Assembly: GCA_023014485.1 (NCBI GenBank)
Contig: JAJOZX010005796.1
Span: 61,001 to 125,000, forward strand
Length of the DNA: 64,000 nt
Direction: 5' to 3'
Origin: Bathynomus jamesi
Taxonomy: Eukaryota; Arthropoda; Malacostraca; Isopoda; Cirolanidae
The notes under the pieces were generated by a model. The model was given only the letters and a program-made list of their open reading frames with translations, did not search any database and was not told the DNA's origin. Below, in pieces: positions 1-10,398 of this stretch (position 1 is its first letter; each line of letters begins with the position of its first letter). The translations under genes were made by a program, and so were the position numbers.

Positions 1-63
1 ATGGGAAAAGTTAAAAAATAAAATAAAAGATGTTCAAAGTAAATATTTTCCTCAGTGTAAAAA

Positions 64-808
64 TAAGAATCAGAAATAACAGAGAACCCTGGATAAATCT
101 GTCTATTAAGAAAGGAATAAGAGATGAGAAAGGCCTTCAGCAAATTTAAGAGAACTCAAAATGAAAAGGACCTTGAAAGCTATAAAAATAAGAGACAAGA
201 AAGCAAGAAACTTATAAAAGATAGTAAACGCAATTTAGAGAGGAACTTAGCCAAAAATTGTAAAGGAAATCCTAAAAAGTTCTTTAGTCATTTCAACTTG
301 AAAAATAAATCTAATAAAAAAAATTGGACGCCTTCATGCTGACAACAAAATTATTGATGATGATTTTGAAATTGTTGAGGAACTAAATAGATATTTCTGC
401 TCAGTATTTACAAAGGAAACTAAATAAAATTCCAGATTTTACGTTAGTAACACAAGAGATATAAATCATATATATTTTGAGGAAGTGGATATCTTGAGAG
501 CAATTGATAGGCTAAACATAGATAAGTTACCAGGACCTGATGAAATTTATCCTAAAATAGTAAAGGAAGCAAAATATAGCATAGCCCAAGCTCTTAAAAT
601 ACTTTTCAACCTTTCACTGATTAACAGCGAAGTTCCAGAAGACTGGAAAAAAGGAAATGTAGTCCCCCTTTTCAAAAAAGGAAACAAAAACCTAGCTAAA
701 AACTATAGACCAATTAGTTTAACTTCTATTATTTGCAAATTACTTGAAAGTGTCACCAGAGACAAAACTACAATATTCTTAGAAGAAGGATTAATTAGTA
801 ATATTTAG
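64..808 (+). pseudogene. LINE reverse transcriptase, linker and N-terminal RT part (broken)
   Basis: Reading in broken frames, the segment starts with the PWINLSIKKGI linker that joins endonuclease and RT in CR1-like LINEs. A lysine-rich helix follows (124-342, ending at a stop). The start of the RT domain is at 485-808: KLPGPDEIYPKIVKEA, then PEDWKKGNVVPLFKKG and NYRPISLTS, which are RT motifs 0 to 2. The frame changes between 342 and 485, and the RT stops at 806 before the palm. No functional product is expected. The order of motifs is seen directly; the family assignment is from known LINE motif order. Confidence 0.8.
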
Positions 809-1214
809 AGCAAGACAAAGACAGACTAGAAAAAGTACAAAAGAGAGCCACAAGGATGATACTATGCCTTGGACACCTTAGTTACAGAGAGAGATTGGAG
901 CACCTAAACATGTTTCCCCTAAAGCAAAGAAGGTTACGAGGTGATATGATAGAAATACCATATATAAAATAATAAATGAGTTAGTGAACATAGACTTCCA
1001 CTCTCTTTTTACAAAGGATCACAATGATAGGACAAGAGGCCATAGCCTTAAGCTTTTTCAGCAAAGATGTAAATCACAGTTAGTACAACATAGTTTTTCA
1101 AATAGAATAGTAAAATTCTGGAATAGCTTAGATGAAGAAGTTGTGAGTTCCCATACTTTGGAGACTTTTAAGAATAAACTAGATAAATTAATGACTGAAA
1201 GAGGTATTTCGTAG
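809..1214 (+). pseudogene. LINE reverse transcriptase, C-terminal tail (broken)
   Basis: After the internal deletion the frame at about 813-967 reads the typical post-RT segment: VQKRATRMILCLGHLSYRERL, a hydrophobic NMFPLKQRR stretch and RGDMIE. A frameshift near 955 moves the reading to 984-1214, where HSLKLFQQRCKSQLVQHSF, the FWNSLDEEVV motif and the closing LETFKNKLDKL are seen, followed by a stop. This is the conserved C-terminus of CR1/L2-like elements. Key catalytic residues are absent because the palm is deleted. Confidence 0.8.
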
Positions 1215-1279
1215 TGACGTTTTACTGGAACTGGTAATGGTGTGGAGAAGAGGTTTGTGAACCCTTCCCACATATACAT

Positions 1280-1430
1280 TAGGGTGGTCCACTCTTATAG
1301 GGGTGGAATTTTTTTTTGTGATTTGTTTTTATTGCTGGGTTGTAACTTATGAGGATGGATGAGAAAACACCTCTGGGAAAGTTTTATTTGAATCAGTTAA
1401 TTTGTAGGGGTAGCACATGACACTTGAAGT
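1280..1430. repeat. Left terminal inverted repeat of Tn-TAGGG copy 1
   Basis: The first 12 bases are perfect against the right end. After a divergent stretch the similarity resumes around GGATGGATGAGAAAACACC (about 1352-1371) and GGGGTAGCACA (about 1407), which match the complement of the right end. The repeat is therefore long but imperfect. Confidence 0.75.
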
Positions 1431-1494
1431 TTTGGTATAATCTGAAAATCACAGCAAAGTTAATCTTGGTGACAGTACATGACTATTAGGGTAA

Positions 1495-4031
1495 CTAACA
1501 ATTCCGAAATGAATTGACTAACAATTCCCTCTGCACCTCATTTGATCTTTGTTTTTCGCCCAGTTGCCAGGCTGACTTCAGTGGTTGAGGAAACTGCTTC
1601 CTGTAGTTAGCAACAACTTGCAGGAGATACTGCAGTTGTTCCTCATTCCTGGTGTGGCAGCCGTTGTATTCATTAATGAGAGCAACCCCCCTCTCTGCAT
1701 GATCGTTCACGACAGAGAGGTTTGCCACTGATTTCTTCGCTATTTGGTAATCAGGATCACTGTCCCAATCCCACACCTCCTTCCTCAGGTATCCCACACC
1801 TGACCCCAGAGACAACAGCAGTCTTTTTGAGTTTGCTGTTGGTAGTGACTCGATTGAAGCCCCCTCAGCAACACCTTTCCTTCTCTTCTGGCAATCAAGC
1901 TTTCCTTCAACTTCCTCCATCACCTTCACCATTGCTGTTTTAGTCTCTTCAGACACCTCAGGATCGAAAATCGCGAAGCCCACCATCTCCGAAAGATACC
2001 AAAGATGACCACCGAGTTTTTTTAATGCCACTTCCGAAATTTTGGGGTCATGGTATTCCCGAAGACTCTGCAGAAGACTGAGGTCGCTGCGAGGCGCAGC
2101 AGCAGCTATTGGCACTGTCATCCATGCCTGCAGGTAGATGGAAAGAGCGAAGACACTGACATCCTTAAGACACTTTTGCTCTCGTGGAGTGAGGGCTGGG
2201 ATTTGTCCTCTGAACAGCCACACCTTCAATGAATAGATCACCTTACATAACCATCTGGCTTGGTGCATGGGGCCAGGTCGCTTGAAGGTGTAGTTGTCAA
2301 TGCTCCCCCCCAAGAAAATGATGGACAGATCGAGGAATTCCTGATAGTCATCTCGAAAGGATTTTGAGGAGTGTTTTTCCTCAGCAAAGCGGAGAATCCA
2401 ATCTCTAATGGGGGCCAAGAGTCGATGCACCTCTTCATCATCCCATCCGGTGCCGTATGTTCCTGTGTCGATGAAGGTCCATTTGCTCTGAAACCTGCTG
2501 AACAATGGAACATCAGGTCCACTCGTTGGGCCATAGCAAGCAGTGAAAACTCCACCGATCATCACTTCCATGATGTGATGACGGCAGGCAAAATGGAGGT
2601 CTTTCTTCAACTTCTGCTCCAACAACACACATGCTCCATTCAAACGACCAGCATTGGAGGCAGTGGTGTCGAAACACATCCCCACGACAGTTTCTTCGAG
2701 GCCCCAATCAGTCAATAATTCAAAAACTGCGCTGGCTTGGTGTTCTCCTGATCCAGTTGGTATTTTGGGGACTCCAAGGAGCTGAGATTGACCTGAAAAG
2801 GAGGAAATGAGCACAGGCAGCCGATCCACATGCGCATGGTCTCTGGTGTTGAGGAGGTCTGGAATAAGTTTTCCATCCCAGTAGATGATTGCAGGACCGG
2901 ACTGAAAGGAAGCTTTTAGGCTACTGCAGATCATGATCCGATGTCGTTCTCTCTGCCGTTTGATGGAGGTCCGGGTGATGTTAAAATTCATTGGGCTGTG
3001 GCCAAGGCTCAATGCAGTCTCTGCTATTATGTAGGTTGCCATCCTGTCCGTAGTGTGTGTCCGATCTAGGGCAGCAGCTAGATTTGATGTTATCACATTC
3101 TTGACACTCTTCACCTGTTTTGGAGGTCGCTTTCCACCTTTTGCCCATTCATCTTCGGTGGAGGATGACTCGTCAGTGACTGAGGATTCTGTTGAGGACA
3201 CCAATACTGCTGTACCCGACGTTGATGCACCTTCATTGACTGCCTGCAATACAATCGAAGAAAATGGACAATTAGTGTTAACGAACAACCTAATCATTGC
3301 AATCAAATGAAAGTAGGAATTTGAAGAACAATCTCACCTTTCTCTTTCGCATCTCCTCCTCCATCTTCCTGTGGGCAGCTTGTTTTTCTTTTTCTGCTGT
3401 TTTTCTGTCTACTCCCACCATGCATCCCCATCTTCCAGGCTCTCGCTGGGCCAGCAAGAAGGCCTTGTCTTCTGGGTTTTTGATTAGAGACAAGGCATCA
3501 GCATGTGCCATATCAAATAGGTTCCGAAGTGTCTCCTTGAATCCCTCTTCGTTGTACACCTAAATATAAATAATAAATATATATAATATATATATGATAA
3601 ATGTATTGACTATTGTACAGTATAATATGTCATACTCTCGAGAAACTATTTTATTTATCATTGATCATCCAACTCACCTGCTTCTGGCTCCTCCTCATTC
3701 GTCCTTTTTTTATTTTGATCCAATCTTGGTGAAGGTCCAAGATCTTTTGGATTCCTTTGTATTTTTCCCTTGTCGGGATTCGAGCTTTGTTCCAAAATAT
3801 TTCAAGTTGACCCCACACTACTTGAGCACTTTCCTTCAACTCCTTCTTGAGATTAGTGTGGTGATGAAGGAAGCATGACAATACTTCTCCACATGATGGT
3901 AATTTGCTTCCAAGAAGCTTGTCCTTCACTTTATCTCCTTCAAGGAGATAAAAGCAAGAGCTTCGAACTTGAGTCATCATATATCCAACCACTAAACATA
4001 ACCAATGAACACTACACCAATAATCTGTCAA
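1495..4031 (-). CDS. Putative DDE-type transposase of Tn-TAGGG, three exons, open throughout
   Basis: Minus-strand gene with coding exons at about 4031-3678, 3559-3338 and 3243-1495. Both introns have GT...AG borders (118 and 94 nt) and phase 0, so the joined frame has no stop. The start is uncertain: M at 4031 or the MMTQVRSS methionine near 3976. Exon 1 looks like an N-terminal DNA-binding region, and exon 2 is charged and helical. Exon 3 (about 580 residues) holds WDGKL (candidate first Asp), VGMCFDTTASNAG (second Asp), a CRHH cysteine/histidine motif, and NDHAERGVAL near the C-terminus (candidate Glu). The same motifs in the same order occur in copy 2 at 56487-59276. Assignment of catalytic residues is inference. 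No hAT C-terminal dimerisation motif was recognised. Confidence 0.8.
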
Positions 4032-4089
4032 GGAAAAGATGTATTACTGGAACTGGAACATAATATACAAGTAAATCTACTAGGTAGTG

Positions 4090-4238
4090 CAAAAGTGCAA
4101 AAATGAAGTACTGTGTGCTACCCCTAAAAAGTGATTGATTTGGGAAAAAATTGGCCAGAGGTGTTTTCTCATTCATCCTCACAAGTTACCGCCCGGCAAT
4201 AACAAAAAATCAAAACTTCAATTTTATGGACCACCCTA
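4090..4238. repeat. Right terminal inverted repeat of Tn-TAGGG copy 1
   Basis: Complement of the left end. Shared blocks are TGTGCTACCCC near 4118, GGTGTTTTCTCATTCATCC near 4159, and the outer TGGACCACCCTA ending at 4238. The flanking target duplication ATATACAT follows at 4239. Confidence 0.75.
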
Positions 4239-4246
4239 ATATACAT

Positions 4247-4739
4247 ATATAGTTTTTTTTATTTGGGTAAATCTCATCACCCACACAGAGTGATGGGATG
4301 TAGGGAGGCAGCATCTTGGGTTAGGGGATACTTTCTGTCTTTATACCCCTCATTTAAAGAGATTTCTCTGCTGAGCAGTGCCCCCAAGCACTGTGATGTA
4401 TGAAAGACTCATTATGTTCACTTGCCTCATAGACACCTTTAAATGGAGACCCTGAATGGGTGTCCATTCAAATACTCAATACAGTATTTACAGTCCCACC
4501 TACTCCTTTTATTTTAACTGTAGAGCTTCTCTTACATTATTCAGGTTATAGCTATATAGATCCATGTAAAACTTGTTGTGATGAGATAACTATATGATGT
4601 CTACAATTAGTACAGTAGTGGTATTGATGAATGATCCACAAGATCCAAAGTTTTGAAGTTAATGTACAGCTAGTAGATATGTGACAATCTGCAATTTGCA
4701 GAGATCAATTGGATCTTAATTTTGCATATAAATGTATTT
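4247..4739. other. Unassigned spacer
   Basis: About 490 bp of AT-rich sequence between the transposon and the next LINE remnant. I see no coding segment, inverted repeat or tandem repeat here. It may hold the leftover 3' flank of the first LINE. Confidence 0.4.
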
Positions 4740-5665
4740 ATGGTTTGTTTATATTAACAGTGGAGCCACCCAGATGGGCCGAAGGGCCCCTAGTGTGGCC
4801 ACTATAAATTTTTACCATATTACCAGCTTAAAACCTAAACAGTCATGCAGGCCTTTCTTGAAGCTCTCCAAACTGCCACTCTGCACTACCCATTCAGGCA
4901 AACTATTCCATTCAGATACATATCTGATACTAAAATATTGCTTTCTACACTCCAAAGCACTATACTCATGGGCCACCTTGAAACAGTAGCCCCTGGTGAA
5001 GCCAAGGCCAATGTAAAAAAGTCCCCAGGATGTAAGCTGGACTTCTCATGGAAGAGCCTCCAGCATCTAATCATATCCACCCTCAATAATCTGCCCCTGA
5101 GAGACTACCAGTTAAGTCTCCTGAAACTACTGGTATAGTCTAACCTCTCCATTCTCTCAATATTACGAGTCCACCTACACTGAACAGACTCTAGGAGATG
5201 GAGATCTCCTGAGTAGCCAGTTGCCCAAACTGAGGATGAAAACTCCAGAAGAGGCCTGATGTGGGTTTGGTAGAGATCATGAGTCATAAAATCAGGTGAT
5301 CTGCATACTGTTGACCTATAAGGAAATTTGAAACCAGTCCACCAGCCTTATTAACAATATTTCTTGTGTGTAGATGAAACTTAAGAGAGACATCCACCAT
5401 CACACCGAGATCCATACAAGAGTCGACGAACTGGATAAGGGTTGCATTTAAATTATAATAAGAGTATGGTCCTAATTCCTATCAGTCTATGAGACCTCTG
5501 TGAAACCTTAGTACTGCACACTTGCTAGCATTAATAGATAGTCTCCAAGAGGCAGCAGTTTCTACTATCAAACTGATATCCCATTTGCCAGATGCTATAT
5601 CACACAGTCAGGCAGTGTCAGAGTAAAATCATGATGATCAATAATAAGATAGATCTTCAGATCAT
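4740..5665 (-). mobile_element. LINE remnant (CR1/L2-like RT C-terminal half)
   Basis: Read on the minus strand in broken frames, the segment starts near 5660 with IFTDDLKIYL, a decayed YADD box in which Y is replaced by F and A by T. ETAASWRLSINASKC and AVLRFHRGL follow (about 5581-5490), then the thumb motif LYQTHIRPLLEFSSSVWATG with LLESVQCRWTRNIERM (5287-5105), SLRGRLLRVDMIRCWRL, and finally SEWNSLPEWVVQSGSLESFKKGL near 4920-4830. This is the usual order of a CR1/L2-like RT. Several frame changes and stops make it nonfunctional. Confidence 0.75.
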
Positions 5666-6157
5666 CAGTAAAGATTTTAAATTTAGATTAATTTAGGTTA
5701 ATTGAATGCCTGGTTAGGTCAACTGTATGCCCTTGACAATTGGTTTAGTTAAGTTATGTTATTTTCGTTAGTTTTAACTATACTCTCTTGATAATTGGTT
5801 AGGTTGTTACTTTTGCCATGAATATTAGGTTAGGTTAGGTCCCCTCCTTCCCTCCCTCACCCAAAACCCCTAATTCCCCATAATTATTGACACAAAAACA
5901 TATTTTCCTTGTGTATTTTTGTGTTTTCTTCAAATCTGACCTTCATTTTCTGGTAAAAATAGTCATTTTTAAAAGATATGTCAAAATGTCATTTCCTCAA
6001 AAATGGGGATTTCCCGAGGAAATGAAGGTCAAATTTGAACAAAGTACACCAGAAAAATGTTTTCGTATCAAAAATGAGGGGTCAGTTAAAACGAATCTTT
6101 ACCAAAGCAAAATAATAATAAAAAATTAACCCAGACCTTCTGACAGCATATCAAAAT
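5666..6157. other. Unassigned AT-rich spacer with a short TTAGG run
   Basis: No coding segment recognised. A run of about three TTAGG units sits at 5825-5840 and isolated GGTTAGG motifs precede it. A short inverted match exists between the CTGACCTTCATTTTC block near 5937 and GGAAATGAAGGTCAAATTT near 6018. The same pair recurs inside the MITE that follows. Confidence 0.4.
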
Positions 6158-6952
6158 AGGCCCCTAGGGTATGTTACTTTTTAGCCCAGAATGTTTCCTG
6201 ATAATTTTGAGGGGTTCTACATTAATGTCTCAACAGGTACAAAACATTTATGAATAACATTTCCATCGTAAATATTTAGTTTATGATATAGTTATTTTAT
6301 TGAAAAAAAAATTTTTGGAAGCCGCATTCTATCCCCGCCATAACAGGTGGTGGCACCATCTAGCAACAAACTATGTAAACATTTTTGAGATAGCCAATCA
6401 CAGGCCTCTATTTCATCACGTGACCTAATCCAGCAAATCACCGACTGATCTGCTTCCTCGCTCATCTCCTGTTTTCAGTTCAAATTCAGAATCACATGGT
6501 GTTCTCCCTTTAAATGTAGTGTGTTCAATTTGTATAATTTAGGTCTCGGGGGTACGGGGGCAGAGCCCCCGTAAAGATCATGCATCACAAATTGATCAGT
6601 ATAGGGTTTTATATTTTTGAATTTCAGACGCTAAAATGATAATGTAATAACATATTCATGTTAGGTTAGGGGTTAGGTTTTCCATGAAACCTAGGTTTTT
6701 GATGTGTTTCATGACATTCTTACCTTCATTTTCGTTGGAAATGAGTTTTTCACCCCCTAAAAAAAAAAGATTCCCCACAGGTTCCCAAATATTGATTGGG
6801 TAGGGGATGGGGTATATCTTAACAACTGGTCATTTCCGACGGAAATGAAGGTCAGATTCGCATGAATCATATCAAAAACCATGAGAAAAACCTAGGTTTC
6901 ATGGGAAATAGCAGTCTGGGCTGAAAAGTAACAGTTACCGCCCCTCGGGCCT
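6158..6952. mobile_element. Foldback MITE candidate, noncoding
   Basis: A 795 bp noncoding segment bounded by AGGCCC at 6158 and GGGCCT at 6952. It has a partly matching inverted block (GTTACTTTTTAGCCCAGA near 6173 against TCTGGGCTGAAAAGTAAC near 6914) and a flanking AAAAT on both sides (6153-6157 and 6953-6957). A second inverted pair lies inside: 6676-6754 against 6827-6911, sharing ATGAAACCTAGGTTTTT and the CTTCATTT block. No protein is encoded. The family is not recognised, and a 5 bp duplication of AAAAT could be chance in AT-rich DNA. Confidence 0.5.
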
Positions 6953-7576
6953 AAAATTAATATAGTGGGCTTTTCAAACCTGATCAGAGTTCATTATGAA
7001 ATCATGGTAAACCTTAAACACATCAAAATAATTGTTCCATTTAAATTAGCCGAAGTCACCCTTACTCAGTAAGGTGACAAGTTTAATTTCTAATATGGGG
7101 TCTAAATAATCTCATCTGTTCTGAGCCAAGCCTACTTTATCATGAATGAAAAATCACACTTACTCCATAATTATGATTCAACGATTGTCACAAATAAGTT
7201 AACGATTTTTCTAGACAATTTTGATTGCAATATGCACGAAAAGTAAATTCTTAACAAATTATATCAAATTTGGCCTAGACCTATAATTTAATACAGTATA
7301 GGTTAGCCAACAGGAAAAAAATAGCCACGTGAAAATTGTTGTAGTGTTTTTTGGATGCAGAGATTCTTTGGAATCCATAAAGAATAAAGAAATTCATAGG
7401 ATCACGTAAACCGCATGCAAGGTGCACCTTAATAAACTAAACCTATATCATTGGGAATTCATCCCCTATCTAGGCTTGCCAACTATTCGGTTGTCGTGGT
7501 CAGTATCCGGTTTTATTTTAAAAGTGAAACCGAAAATGAAAATTTGAAAATTTTATTTTTAATTCGATTTCATATA
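6953..7576. other. Unassigned AT-rich spacer
   Basis: About 620 bp with no recognisable coding segment, repeat or element end. It separates the foldback element from the mariner remnant. Confidence 0.4.
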
Positions 7577-7671
7577 CAAGGTAGTCCAAAGTCCCTATCT
7601 ATTTTGCTAAAATAATAGTATTTTGGGCTGAAAACGTAGTAACATAATTAGATAATTTATGAAGTTTAGGT

Positions 7672-7855
7672 CTAAGATTCGACGTAAGCACCATCAGTGT
7701 CTCTGCAAATCTCCAATCTGTCCACTGCATTGCGGAACACATTCTCAAACATCTCTGGGGTCATTTTAGAGACTGTCGCGACAGTGCGGGTTCGCAGATC
7801 CTGCAGGTGTGTACTTCTTGTTTTGTAAACTTCAGGCTTTATAAAGCCCCACGGG
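7672..7855 (-). pseudogene. Mariner transposase, C-terminal end
   Basis: In broken frames the minus strand gives a KPEVYKTR-like segment, RTRTVATVS, MTPEMFENVF and a terminal DRLEICRDTDGAYVES before a TAG at 7672-7674. This matches the C-terminal end of mariner transposases, where a helix with RI(V/R) and a FRYRLD-like segment closes the protein. It was joined to the segment at 8899-9697 before the LTR insertion. Several frameshifts are present, so no product is expected. Confidence 0.65.
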
Positions 7856-7856
7856 G

Positions 7857-8898
7857 TGGGGGGTGGGGGTGGGGTAACGAAAATGGTCCACTGAGTAAGT
7901 AGATAGTTAATGTAACAATTGTTAAACTCCTTTCATGTCAATGATTGGGTGAAAGAAGCCAGCAAGTTGATCACCAGAGTTAATCTCCACACTAGTATAT
8001 ATATATACACTGTGTGGTAGAGCGTACTTGGTAGCATTGAAACAGACACTATCAATCAACCAACCAACACAAAAAAAAAAGCTGGGGAAAAAACTTGAAC
8101 AAAGGACATGCGAAAAGAGCGGCATGGCGAGCGAAGGGGCTTGAAACGGAAGAACAAAGAACCAGCTTTAGTGCGTTCAACTAAATTAAGCATTAGAAGG
8201 ACTCTGTAACCAAGATCAGGCCTGGCTAAGGACACCAGGACTTATCTAATAACACTCGGTAAGTGAACGTTGTATTTCTAAGCCCCAGTTTAGTGATAAC
8301 ATTTTAAGCTAGGTCCAGTTAAATTAGGCCTACATTGTGGTATAAGACCAACATCAACTCATAGTTTAACAAAAGCTACGGTAAATTACCCTAACCTAAT
8401 TTGGTGAGGAATCCTACAGTAGACCTCAATTTACTCTACCCGCTCTGGACCATTTCCGGAATCTCTAGGCTTAACCTACCAGGGCATTTTTTTTTTACTA
8501 TAGAAACTACTGGGATTTTGTCCCAGTGGTCCTTCATATTGTCCCAGTAGTGATGTGCCCCTTGCCCCCTTTTTCAAAAGTAAAGTTATTATGTGTATGT
8601 TATTTTTTAAATTTAAGTAATCAAATGTGAAAAATTCTCAGCAAGAAATATTATGGTATGCCCTTTATTTATACAAACGTTTACTATGATCGATACTCTC
8701 CATATTCCACAAGAGGAAACCAATTGTAAACGGCACGGAAGATCAAGTGCCCTTTTATTACCCGAATAAGCGCCGTTTTTGACTTTTACCCCAGCAGTAA
8801 AAATTCCTTAAAAAATGGACTGTAACCTATTCCGCAGTTAGACTGGAGATATTAGGGGTGGGTTAATTGGGGACCAATTCATACAGAGCATTTTTCAG
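7857..8898 (+). repeat. Solo LTR of the BEL-B type
   Basis: About 1.04 kb matching the 33602-34846 LTR of BEL-B once the LINE tail in that LTR is discounted. Shared blocks include GGTAACGAAAATGGTCCA near the start, CTCGCTCTGGACC-like text near 8440, CATTTCCGGAATCTCTAGG, and the ending AGACTGGAGATATTAGGGG to TTTTTCA. No internal BEL sequence is attached, so it is a solo LTR left by LTR-LTR recombination. It interrupts the mariner remnant. The target duplication could not be defined because the left border is a G-rich run. Confidence 0.75.
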
Positions 8899-9697
8899 TG
8901 TTAAATCCGGAGATCGTGCTGCTTAGTGCCTGTTTCCACCACGTCCGGTCCAGGAATTTGGTAAGAGCTCATCAAAGTACGCCCGAACGATATATGCATA
9001 GTGACATGGAATTCCATCTTGTTCAAAGCCAACAGTGTCGAGAATGCCATCTGAACGGAGCTGGGGTTCAAGAAACTGGTGAAGCATGTCAAAATAAATT
9101 TACCCTATTACCGTAGTTTCTGCAAAGAAAAAAGGTCCGTAAATCTTCGATCTTGTCATACCCAAACAGACATTAACTTTGGGGGACTCTCTCTCCCATT
9201 CGTAGAACTCAATTGGTTTTTCACTACCCCAGATACGGCAATTTATGTCGATTAACCTTTCCGCATTTGTGGAATGTTGCTTCATCGCTGAAGAGAATGT
9301 GGTTTAATAAGTTTTCGGCATGAATTTTTCAATCAATTCTGTGCACATGGCAGCTCGTCTTGGATAATCCTCTTCGTGTAACTCGTAGCATGAATATGGT
9401 AACTTTTCTTTTTTGATGTTGATTTTAAAATCCTTATAACAGTGACATTCTAGAATTTGTTTCAAAGGCATCTCTTACCAATTTAATATTTTCTTGAGAG
9501 GCACCTGGGCGTTCAGATCTTACCTCATCATGAACAGATCCTGTTCTTTTAAATGTATTGATTAGCTCGCGAATTGCTTTGTCTGAAGGTCCTGGTTTGT
9601 AAAATCTTCTTTCGAGTTTTTCTCAAATTTCTTTGCACGTCTTCCCTTGGATATGTAGTATTACTACCATCACACGTTCTTGTACATCCATCATCAT
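8899..9697 (-). pseudogene. Mariner transposase, N-terminal and catalytic part (broken)
   Basis: From a candidate start at 9697 the frame reads MMDVQERVMVV, a helix-turn-helix region, then INTFKRTGSVHDE and RPGASQENIKLVRDAFE, which is the paired-like DNA-binding domain followed by the mariner linker. Further down are RIWGSEKP, GMTRSKIYGPFFF, FEQDGIPCHYA (the second catalytic Asp region) and ARSPDLT, where the reading is cut by the LTR at 8898. Stops and frame changes occur throughout (for example at about 9640 and 9470). Domain order is known for mariner; the residues are seen directly. Confidence 0.7.
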
Positions 9698-9764
9698 CTA
9701 TGGGGTCGTTCAGATATAAGAAAAAAAAAAAATTTTTTTTGAGACACCCTCCCACCCTTTATAG

Positions 9765-9834
9765 CAGTGGTACTCATTGCGCGGCTCGTAATGGCCTAAG
9801 TGGCGGCTCGCGAGTCGCGCAATGAGTACCACTG
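9765..9834. mobile_element. 70 bp miniature hAT element (Buster/SPIN-style ends)
   Basis: An almost complete palindrome. CAGTGGTACTCATTGCGCGG starts at 9765, and its complement ends at 9834 with CCACTG. The flanking 8 bp are CTTTATAG (9757-9764) and CCTTATAG (9835-9842), a target duplication with one mismatch. It encodes nothing. CAGTGGT ends plus an 8 bp duplication are typical of nonautonomous hAT elements. The Buster/SPIN likeness is inferred from the end sequence only. Confidence 0.75.
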
Positions 9835-9906
9835 CCTTATAGGCTAATATAAGATTTTGTGCAAACACTCCCTCATAATATAAGCTTACCTGAGGATACA
9901 CCCCGG

Positions 9907-9932
9907 CAAATAATAATAATAATAATAATAAT
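9907..9932. repeat. (AAT)n microsatellite
   Basis: Eight to nine AAT units in a row, ending in AATTATGG. Confidence 0.85.
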
Positions 9933-10017
9933 TATGGAAAAACTATACATGCCTGTCGTACACTTTACATTACAGTTTACAACAAAGTCTAATTCAAACC
10001 CAGGCTTATACCTGCCT

Positions 10018-10319
10018 CAGTGGTGTAGTCGTAATTTCTTCAGTGGGGTAACGCAACAACAATTTTTCTTATATAGCGTTTCTATAAAATTCTACAGCGT
10101 TTTTACATTTTATGTACATTCAAAAAACACATTGAAATTGAAGGGGGTTAGGAAAGAAATATAATTAGAAAGAGTATGTATTACAAAAATGTTCAGTAGA
10201 AACAGCAGAAAAATATAAAAAATATAAAGTAAAATAAAACCAGTAGGGTAACGCTAAAAGTGAAATAAAACCAGTGGGGTAACGCCGTTACCTTGCGTTA
10301 CCCCCGGACTACACCACTG
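10018..10319. mobile_element. hAT MITE (CAGTGGTGTAG family), copy 1
   Basis: A 302 bp noncoding element with ends CAGTGGTGTAGTC (10018) and GACTACACCACTG (ending 10319). It has a perfect 8 bp target duplication ACCTGCCT at 10010-10017 and 10320-10327. Internally it repeats the phrase CAGTGGGGTAACGC, close to both ends and near 10250. A related but diverged copy lies at 53706-54249. No coding capacity. The hAT assignment comes from the CA...TG ends and the 8 bp duplication. Confidence 0.85.
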
Positions 10320-10398
10320 ACCTGCCTACAATATGGGATCGTATATAGTACCTTTATTTCATAATTAAATACAAATTATTAATCTATTGTATTAAATA

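Larger units (their letters stand above)
1..1270 (+). mobile_element. CR1/jockey-like non-LTR retrotransposon, 3' part, internally deleted
   Basis: A LINE remnant that enters from the left edge of the window. It holds the pre-RT linker, the first RT motifs and the C-terminal tail of a LINE polyprotein, but the central RT palm, including the catalytic aspartate box, is missing between about 805 and 812. Transposon Tn-TAGGG copy 1 is inserted in or just after its 3' tail, with the target duplication at 1272-1279. The 3' end and any tail repeat are not resolved. Placement in the CR1/L2/jockey group rests on the tail motif WNSL followed by a FKNKLDK-type ending. Confidence 0.8.
1280..4238 (-). 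mobile_element. DNA transposon Tn-TAGGG copy 1 (hAT-like ends, complete)
   Basis: Complete 2959 bp DNA transposon. Its ends are perfect inverted repeats, TAGGGTGGTCCA at 1280-1291 and the complement at 4227-4238. It is flanked by an exact 8 bp target duplication ATATACAT (1272-1279 and 4239-4246). Subterminal sequence is also inverted-repeat-like over roughly 150 bp. TAGGG fits the hAT end consensus YARNG, and the duplication fits the hAT target pattern nTnnnnAn. The single gene is on the minus strand with three coding exons. A second, diverged copy lies at 56009-59755. Superfamily placement as hAT-like rests on ends and duplication, not on the transposase. Confidence 0.9.
7577..9755 (-). mobile_element. 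Decayed mariner-like transposon, split by a solo LTR
   Basis: A minus-strand mariner/Tc1-type element. Its putative right end carries GGGTGTCTCAAAA (complement at about 9738-9750), a usual mariner end style. The left end is near GGTAGTCCAAAG at 7580. Transposase coding runs from about 9697 down to 8899 and resumes at 7855-7672. The solo LTR at 7857-8898 splits the conserved SPDLTP region. The borders are approximate, and the ends are too decayed to align well. Confidence 0.65.

Noticed and set aside
5825..5840. Three TTAGG units, the arthropod telomere repeat
   Set aside because: Too short and too isolated to be an interstitial telomere. GGTTAGG text is scattered in this AT-rich DNA.
7922..8125. 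Small minus-strand frame and similar frames at 33547-33952
   Set aside because: Both lie in matching positions of the BEL-B type LTR, have no homology to known proteins and arise from LTR sequence.
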